This document shows positions 57,590 to 64,000 of a stretch of DNA of 64,000 nt, piece after piece (the first letter of the stretch is position 1; each line of letters opens with the position of its first letter). A program made the position numbers and the translations under genes. The DNA is from Codonopsis lanceolata. Taxonomy: Eukaryota > Streptophyta > Magnoliopsida > Asterales > Campanulaceae. The DNA lies in contig CM028377.1 in the NCBI GenBank assembly GCA_013146195.2, forward strand, positions 21,443,980 to 21,507,979, read 5' to 3'. The notes under the pieces are model-generated. The model was given only the letters and a program-made list of their open reading frames with translations. It made no database searches and was not told the origin of the DNA.

Positions 57590-58050
57590 TCTTACATGTT
57601 ATACTTAATAGATAACATATTGATTAATGTTGTTAAGCATATATGCTATCACATGAATATTATTGGAATGTGGTTTTATGCCAAAGGTGTAAATCATTAT
57701 TGTCAAAGTTTGTATGCCTTGACATGAATATTATGGGAAGACTATGTTATAATAATAACATAAATTACTGTTGTTAAGCTAATACGCTTTATCATGAATA
57801 TTATTCGGATATGGCATTATGTTAAAAGCAGGAATTATTGTTGTTAAGTTTATATGCCTTGACATGTAAATCATCGGAAGGCTACGTTATATCAATAACA
57901 AGAATTATGATCGTTAAGCATATAAATGCCTTGACATGGATTTGAAGATGTTATACTACAATGATAACATGTTTTTAATGTTGAGCATGGATGCCATAAC
58001 ATGATTTTATATAAAGTTATTTCATGACGATAGCATGATGTAATTTATGA
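57590..58050 (+). repeat. Degenerate tandem repeat in the solo LTR
   Basis: Repeated units contain TTGTTAAGCATATATGCC, CATGAATATTATTGG and a GTTATA-AATAACA phrase with a period near 60 bp or its double. It occupies the same part of the LTR as the 60-bp array in the 4.3-kb LTR. Confidence 0.65.
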
Positions 58051-58879
58051 TTGAGCATTATGCCATGATAGGAAGTTACGGTTAGTAACTTACTAAGTCT
58101 TTGTGACTTACTTTTATTTGTTGGTTGTTTTCCCTAGATCCGAGCCGAGCGTGCGGATCCAAGTAAATCAAGAAGATTGCGTTGACGAAGTATTATTTCT
58201 GGCAAGGTTGCTACTTAGATAGTTTATTTGTTTTGGTGAGGTCGTTTAAAGATGAAGTTATGTAAACTTCATGTTGGGGTAGTAACCTAAATGTGAATTG
58301 TGTCATTTGTAATTATGTTGTTTAGCTTATTCTTTTGGTAGCCGACAAGTAGAAGTCGTGCTGGATGTTTATTTATGGTTATATCTCCATATGTTTTCTG
58401 GTTGTTAGTACTTATAAATGTTAGTACTCATGATGTTGGTAGCCGACTGGTTTTGGTCGCGCTTTATTGGTGATTATGTTAGCATGTTAAATTGCTAGTT
58501 AAATATTATGTTTGTACTCCGGCATGTTTTTTTTTAGCCGTTGAGTTGTTAGACTAGAGTCTTAGACTTAGTGTAATGTTGGGTTCCGACCGTAGTTTCG
58601 CCGATGACTTGGTTTATTTTATGCTTATTATTGAATTGCATAACAGGGAGTTTGTTCTACGTGTTGCGCACGCGAGTCGAATTTTTGGACCGAGAGATTA
58701 TTTCATCTCTTTGGTTGTTTTAGTTTGAGCTTGTTAGCTCGGGCGCCACTGTTTTATTTCATTTGCTTCCGCATGTGTTTTAAGTTGTCGGTGTATCGCC
58801 GTTATGGCCCTACCCATTAATTGCTACTTGTTTGTTGTTATTTGTTTTCTGGCGGCACGATCTTTGGGATTTCATTAAT

Positions 58880-59484
58880 CTTTTATCAATTAATTATCTT
58901 TTTTCGATTTCTCTTTCTATTACTTTTTTCTTGTGATTTTCTATCGCATCAGGCATATTAGAAGAATGATCGTGATTGCTTACCTCTTCACCTATCATCT
59001 AATGCTTTCTGAAGACGGTGATTGACTTGGCTTGCTCAGTTGACTAGGAGTCTCTTCTTCTCTTTTTTATCTGCCCAGAACTTTCAATGTGCTTTTTAAA
59101 TTCTCAATTTCTGCTACAAAATAAAGTTGCTTGACCTTTACTAGCTACTTCTTGCTTAGAACTTCACCTCAACCGATTTAGATTTAAATCGTGAGGTTGT
59201 GTGGTTGAGGTTTGAACTTTTGAGAGTTTAAAGGCTATTTTTCTCCCTAAGAAAAGTTAGATGATTCCTCCAAACTGGTATTATATGTATTTGAATAGTG
59301 GATCATTCCTTGGCCTTGAGGGTACATATTCATAGTATTAGCTCCAAGTTTACATAGCACTTGATGGACAAAATTAGTAGCATGAGAATATAATCCACAT
59401 AGCACATGCTTTGAATTTGCCAATTTTCAAATTGAGCTTGTGTATTTGAATTATCTTGCAATTGATATAGGCTTATTTTTACCT
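58880..59484 (-). pseudogene. Gag C-terminal remnant (Athila-like element)
   Basis: This short stretch lies between the solo LTR and the readable gag frame. Fragments of Ser/Glu/Asn-rich sequence appear in several frames with stops. No zinc knuckle is evident. Confidence 0.45.
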
Positions 59485-60402
59485 CTAGCACTTTTCTCGT
59501 TGGGAATTAATACTTAGCATCTCAAATAATTTTCTAGTGCTTCCTCGTGTCATTCTATTAATAGAACCACCAGCTGCACTATCAACCATAGTTTGTAAAC
59601 CTGGCGAAAGACCATGATAAAATTGAAGCACTAACACATGTTGAGCCAAATTATGATGAGGACACATAATAAGCAGATTTTTAAATCTATCCCATGACTC
59701 ATGGAATGTTTCACCTGGTTCATTTTGGAATGACATGATTTGTTTTCTATACTCCGTAAGAGATGCATGTTTGTAAAATTTGCTCATAAACAAATCATAT
59801 AATTGAGCCCAAGTATAAACACTATTTGGTGTTAGGTTCATAAACCATCTCTTTGCCAATTCTTTTAATGCACTGGGAAAATATTTCATTTTAATTTGAT
59901 CTTCAGTCAACCCTCCTAAAGGAAAAGTACTCATCATGTATTCATATTCTCTTAAGAAACTGACAGGATCTTCATGGGGCATCCCATGAAAAGATGGTAT
60001 GACATTAAAATAATGTCCTTTTAACTCAAAATTCCTAACAGCATCTGGCAAGACTAGACATGATGTCACAACATTTAATGAAGGTCTACTAAAGTCATTA
60101 ATAGTTCTTTGATTTACCACTACTTCCATATTTCTTCTTGCAGGCTCTTCTTCTCTTTGATTCCTATTGACTGGGTCAACTAGGTTTTCAGGATTACGAT
60201 TATTGTTATTTTCTTCCATTGTAGGATCAACCAGAGGATCCTCTTGATTCAATTGGTCTTGATTATCAGGCTCAAAAGCTAGATTTTCAAAATATTCTTG
60301 GTATCTTTTAACAATATTTATATCTTGATTTAAGTCTACCAATTTAGGATTTAAAGATCTACAACCGTGCATAAAAAATAATTTAAAGCAATTTAAAAAC
60401 AA
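59485..60402 (-). pseudogene. Gag N-terminal and central region (Athila-like element)
   Basis: The open frame starts at 60402 or more likely at the inner Met at about 60369 (MHGCRSLNPKL). An Asn/Glu-rich region leads to a Retrotrans_gag domain (FELKGHYFNVIPSFHGMPHEDPVSFLREYEYM, KYFPSALKELAKRWFMNL, LYDLFMSKFYKHAS, ETFHESWDRFKNLL, VLQFYHGLSPGLQTMVDSAAGG). This gag type is characteristic of Athila/Tat elements. The frame stops at 59485 by frameshift. It would form the particle shell. Confidence 0.83.
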
Positions 60403-60527
60403 CTAACTATTAAAAATAAAATAAAATCTTTTTGTATTTTTATTTTTATGAAAACTGAAAATTAAACTAAAAACTAAATTAAATTAAAAACTACGCTACC
60501 AACAAACTAACTACGTGAACTAGCTTG

Positions 60528-60545
60528 TCCCCCGAAGAACGGCCA
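60528..60545 (-). promoter_or_regulatory. Degenerate primer binding site, tRNA-Asp type (Athila-like element)
   Basis: The minus strand reads TGGCCGTTCTTCGGGGGA seven bases after the LTR end. It resembles the tRNA-Asp complement used by Athila elements (TGGCGCCGTTGCCGGGG) but has several changes. Confidence 0.6.
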
Positions 60546-60552
60546 AAAAACT

Positions 60553-61865
60553 TGATCGATGTTTTATTTAATCTTTTTCCTTGCAAGTGAACATGACTAT
60601 TATAGAATAGTTTTGGAAGCAAGGGTCGAACCCACAGAGACAAGTGATCATGAACAGTGAAATTATTGATAGCAAATTATTAACCTAAGGGGGTTTTTAT
60701 GTTTAATTCTACTCTAAACTACTAGTTATAGATGTTTAACTAATTAGACAGAATAATGTATATGAAGATCTTATGGTGAGTGGAAATCTAGGATTCTGGG
60801 TTTCACTTATATCTCCTTTATGTTCAATTCATAATAATGTCATTCAATGTCTTGGGTTCGCTCACTAAAAATAGATATAGTCCTGTTGAACAATTGGTTC
60901 AGCCTCCATCCCAAAATTCATTCATTCCATATCCTAAGCACAAGAACTGTTAATCTAGCTGTCACCTAGATTTATGATCTATCTGTCACCTAGATCATGT
61001 AAGAACCTCGTCCTAACTTATCACTCTCGTGCATCGGTAGGTCCAATTTATTGTGTTGGTGAGCCATTGTACGACATATGCACTTGGTCATGCAGTTATC
61101 CGCACCTCTAAGCCTTTATTATTTGCGATTACATTCATTTGTTCAAAGCAAAATAATATAGGGGTTGATAAACAACACAATCAACAAGCATTGAATAGAC
61201 ATATATATAAGAATCAAAACATAAATTCGATACAAGTTACCTCCCACCTCCTAGATTATGGATGATTTAGTTCATCATAGACAATGAACAGCACATGGAG
61301 ATGATTGGATACATGATTTGATCTTCAATACTTGAAATTACAGGATCTAACTATGTTATACAATCTAAAACTTCCTAAAATCTATGAAAAGAGAGCTTCC
61401 ACCGTCCCTCCCTCTATGCATTGGCTCGGCATCCGCTTCTATATATACTCGGAGTTGTGATTGGATCGAATGACTATGTGAAAATCCGAAAATCAAGCAT
61501 TTCGACCACCTTGCGGTCAGCAGTCTGGGTACTCTGCGTCCGCAAGGTCTCCAAGATGTCCGGCCGCTTTGATTCCTTTGTTGTTTCTTTTATGACGAGT
61601 ACTGCCTACCTTGCGGTCGCAAGGTCTGAGGCACCTTGCGTCCGCAAGGTGTCCAGTGTTGACAATCTTCATTCTTTCTTTATTTTATCCTTTTTGGCCC
61701 TTCTTGAAATTTGCACTTAAAACCCTGGAGTTTCGCGTATTTTCACAATTAACCTGAAACTTACAAAACTCACCGAAAACATATATTAGTAACCAAAAGC
61801 CTCGTGAAATAGCATAATTTAAGTCATAGAAGTATATAAAATCGACGTATAAAATACATCGATCA
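60553..61865 (-). repeat. Right (5') LTR of the Athila-like element (1313 bp)
   Basis: Ends TGATCGATG and CATCGATCA; the last ~310 bases match 47610-47907. A TATA box (GTATATATAGAAG, minus strand) is at about 61438-61450. Confidence 0.9.
61508..61651 (-). promoter_or_regulatory. TGCG-NN-CGCA dyads in U3 of the Athila-like LTR
   Basis: ACCTTGCGGTCGCAAGGT at 61608-61625 and CACCTTGCGTCCGCAAGGTG at 61632-61651 are perfect dyads six bases apart, ~160 bp upstream of the TATA box. A further split pair lies at 61508-61548, ~60 bp upstream of it. The layout matches the pairs in the long-LTR family. Confidence 0.62.
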
Positions 61866-62816
61866 TAGCCCCTTTGTTGTAACCATTAGAACGCATTGGT
61901 GTGTCTATCCCGAGCATCTCCTCAGAAGGTCGATGTACTCACAACCATCTGACACCTCACATTCCAGACAACGCTTGTATGCAGGAACTACGTAGCGGCA
62001 CCGGTTTTCCATATATCCTTATCCTATGTGATTTAATTACGAGCACCTATGTGAAACAATGTGCATCTTGGATATATGATCTATATGCTTATGTGATGAT
62101 ATTTTTCCTTGTATGTTGCATATTTCCATGACATGCATGATTGATAGCCTACAAGTTTTTATGACTTACCCATTCCCCTTTACTGTTTTAGATCCTAGTA
62201 AAGCAGGTCCTTCTTGCTGAGGCTTGCAGTGTTCGTGTTTCCTCTATTCCTCTTTTGGTCCGACGTTCAGTTGAAGAGGTGGTTTAGATGTCCTCTTCTT
62301 TTCTTTTGTAATTTGCAAGGGCTACGGGTTTTAAAGCAAGTCATTTAGACTATGCTTGGGAATGTGTTTAGAACTTGTACTTGTTTCCTTTATTTAACTT
62401 CTTGTAGTGTTATCACTTGTAGTACTTGTAATCCTTTTGATGCCGGCAATGTGTAAGTCGAGCTTTGGTTATCATGTTGATTAGTTCACTACGTATAAGT
62501 CTTCCGCTGAGCATCCTATTAGCTCTTATTTAATTCTTGTCCATTAACTTCTAGCTTGGGTTCCGGCATGTAGTGTCGCCGATGACTGGGTTTAAATTGC
62601 TTAACTGTTCTATCAGGAAATGTTTTTAAAATTCCGGCCTTTTGGTGCCGAGGCGTGTTACGTCTCTAATGTTGTGTCACATCGTTTTCTTAAATTGAGT
62701 CCGTGCATGTTTATGTGTTTACTTGTTTCCCTCCTATTTGGGCGGTCCGACCCGCGGTTCCGCCTTTGGCTCGGGTCGGGTTGCCATATGGTTGATTTAA
62801 GTGTACATACTTGACA
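61866..62816 (+). repeat. LTR fragment, distantly related to the long-LTR Gypsy family
   Basis: Segments such as TTTTAGATCC near 62186, a TTGATGCCGGCAA/GTCGAGC phrase near 62438-62463, and GGGTTCCGGC-TGTCGCCGATGACTGGGTTT near 62557-62592 parallel the solo LTR (58130, 58440 and 58580 regions). The end has GGCTCGGGTCGGGTTG, like the GATCCGGGTCGGGTCG end of the 4.3-kb LTR. The Athila-like element inserted in or next to it. Confidence 0.55.
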
Positions 62817-64000
62817 CTTGCGATATGTTTTTTTGGCGGATGTGTTACCTCGAATCATTTCCTTAGAGCAGTCTAGATTTGTAAAATGTAGGTCTATAAA
62901 AGAGAATATTGCTCTTGCTCATGAACTAATTGGCAAAATAGATCACAAAGTTCGGGGTGGTAATATTGCTTTTAAGTTTGACATGTCAAAGGCTTATGAT
63001 CGTCTGGAATGGCCCTTTCTTCTTCATGCTCTCCGTGATTTTGGTTTCAGTGATAGTGTGTGTAGTTTGATTGAGTGGCTGATTAATAGTATTTGGTATT
63101 CCATTCGTATAAATGGAACTAATTTTGGTTTCTTCAAATCTTCAAGGGGGGTCCGGCAGGGTGATCCTCTCTCCCCTCTTCTCTTCATCATTGCTTAGGA
63201 AATTCTTTTTGTGGCGCTTAAGAAAGGTTTTGAGGATGGCAGTTTTCTTCCTTTCTCTCATGGTCATGGTAATATGGTTATTTCTCATCTTCTTTATGCT
63301 AACGATATGATCTTATTTAGTAATGCTGGGAAGAAGACTATTTTGAATTTGCGTCGTCTTTTTCATCGTTATGAGCAGTGCTCGGGTCAATTGGTGAATC
63401 TCAGTAAGAGTGGATTTTATACTTCCTGTCGCTTATCTAGATTGAGAATCCTTCGCATTGCGAGTTGGGATGGCTTCCCTCATCGAACTTTTCCTATGAA
63501 ATATCTGGGGCTTCCTCTCTTCCGTGGACGGGTGAAATGTTTTTATTTTGAAGACATGGAGAATAGGATCCTTAAGAGGATTGAGGGGTGGGAATCTAGG
63601 CTTCTTTCTTTTGGGGGGAAGATCATTCTTTTAAAATCAGTTCTCAGCAGCATTCCTATTTATGCTCTTGCGGCGATTAAAGTTCCTATGTCGGTCATCA
63701 ATCGGTTGGAGAAAGCTATAGCTAATTTTCTTTGGGCTAAATCGGGGGAGAGTAGGATTCATTGGATTTCATGGGCCAATATATGTCGTCCAGTTTCGGA
63801 GGGTGGACTGTGCATTCGCTCGTTGGTGCAGATTCGCGACTCTCTTCACGCTAAGTTAGCGTGGAGTGTTCTTCAAGGCAATAGCCTCTTTGCTAGTTTT
63901 ATTGCTTCTAAGTATCGTAAAGTGGACAACTTTTATGTTCCAACAACATCTTCTCATGTTTGGCGATCTATCCAATCTCGTATTCGGATGTCTCTTCGTT
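62817..64000 (+). pseudogene. 5'-truncated LINE (L1-type) reverse transcriptase, runs off the window
   Basis: The frame enters within the RT domain. An EQSRFVKCRSIKENIALAHE segment opens it. RT motif A reads FKFDMSKAYDRLEW near 62980-63010. The SRGVRQGDPLSPLLFIIA motif (63140-63195) is next. The catalytic YADD-type motif reads YAND (63295-63306), so one catalytic Asp is replaced. The thumb/connection (KSGFYTSC, YLGLPLFRGR, LSFGGKIILLKSVLSSIPIY, ANFLWAKS) follows to the window end. A TAG at 63196-63198 interrupts the frame. Loss of the 5' end is usual for LINE insertions. Confidence 0.85.

Larger units (their letters stand above)
55420..58874 (+). mobile_element. Solo LTR (3455 bp) related to the long-LTR Gypsy-type element
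   Basis: It starts TGTAAGATCCCGATTCCCGG, nearly the same as the start of the 4.3-kb LTR at 30739 and 37917 (minus strand), and shares the following ~500 bases with moderate divergence. It ends TTTGGGATTTCA. A perfect 5-bp duplication TTAAT flanks it (55415-55419 and 58875-58879). No internal region or second LTR is present, so it arose by LTR-LTR recombination. A TATA box (CATATAAACTC) is at about 56369-56379. Confidence 0.85.
47610..61865 (-). mobile_element. Athila-like Gypsy retrotransposon (minus strand) with envelope-like ORF
   Basis: LTRs (47610-47907, cut by the gap, and 60553-61865) share the inverted ends TGATCGATG and CATCGATCA. On the minus strand the order is 5' LTR, tRNA-Asp-type primer site, gag, protease, RT, RNase H, integrase, envelope-like ORF, purine tract, 3' LTR. 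The tRNA-Asp primer, the gag type, the DLGA protease site and the third ORF all fit the Athila lineage. The gag-protease junction carries a nested solo LTR. RT and RNase H are heavily broken; integrase and protease are each readable in one frame. The right flank starts TAGCC; the left duplication is hidden by the gap. Confidence 0.87.

Noticed and set aside
1..64000. Programmed frameshifting between gag and pol frames
   Set aside because: The breaks fall at many scattered sites, often at CAG/CTG losses, and no slippery heptamer with a downstream structure is apparent.
1..64000. tRNA, rRNA or microRNA genes
   Set aside because: I saw no cloverleaf or rRNA core sequence; matches to tRNA 3' ends are primer binding sites. 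MITE hairpins could give small RNAs but are not miRNA genes on this evidence.
1..64000. Integrated plant pararetrovirus or geminivirus
   Set aside because: All polymerase remnants belong to Copia, Gypsy or LINE types with LTRs or LINE context; no movement protein or Rep motif was seen.

Overview
This is a repeat-dominated plant nuclear window, most likely from an AT-rich eudicot. The evidence is Sirevirus-like Copia elements, an Athila-like Gypsy element with a tRNA-Asp-type primer site, CACTA, hAT and Mutator-type DNA transposon remnants, a plant LINE, and one F-box gene typical of plants. I cannot name the species. The only convincing host gene is a short F-box/LRR-type gene on the minus strand at 14919-15923, with a probable 5' UTR intron.

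Layout: 1-8916 is a Sirevirus-like Copia element (A) with a third, envelope-like reading frame, inserted into a CACTA element whose 3' end is at 9564. 10007-14439 is a complete Gypsy element that carries only gag and protease (TSD GCAGC); its 3' LTR holds a 382-bp insertion. 14445-21834 is the least repetitive stretch: the F-box gene, a Mutator-type MITE, a 36-39 bp tandem repeat, an hAT-type MITE, and an old ~1-kb tandem duplication. The second duplication unit is split by a minus-strand Copia element (21835-40848, TSD ATTTT). That element is itself split just after its protease motif by a large Gypsy-type element with 4.3-kb LTRs and only a gag (26419-37917, TSD CAAAT). 41448-47225 is a second Sirevirus-like element (B), minus strand, followed by a 100-N gap. 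From the gap to 61865 is an Athila-like Gypsy element on the minus strand (gag, protease, RT, RNase H, integrase, envelope-like ORF) carrying a nested 3.45-kb solo LTR (55420-58874, TSD TTAAT). The window ends with an LTR fragment and a 5'-truncated LINE.

Three observations stand out. First, paired dyads of the form TGCG-NN-CGCA, whose outer arms change but stay self-complementary, lie some 60-210 bp upstream of LTR TATA boxes in two distinct Gypsy families. A U3-like copy carrying them sits in front of the Athila-like envelope-like ORF, suggesting a second, internal promoter. Second, the Sirevirus envelope-like frame has a gene-like leader and a GT-AG intron directly after its ATG. Third, many apparent frameshifts and copy differences are single-base losses at CAG/CTG trinucleotides. 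This looks like residual long-read consensus error at CHG-methylated sites, so frameshifts here should be interpreted with care.
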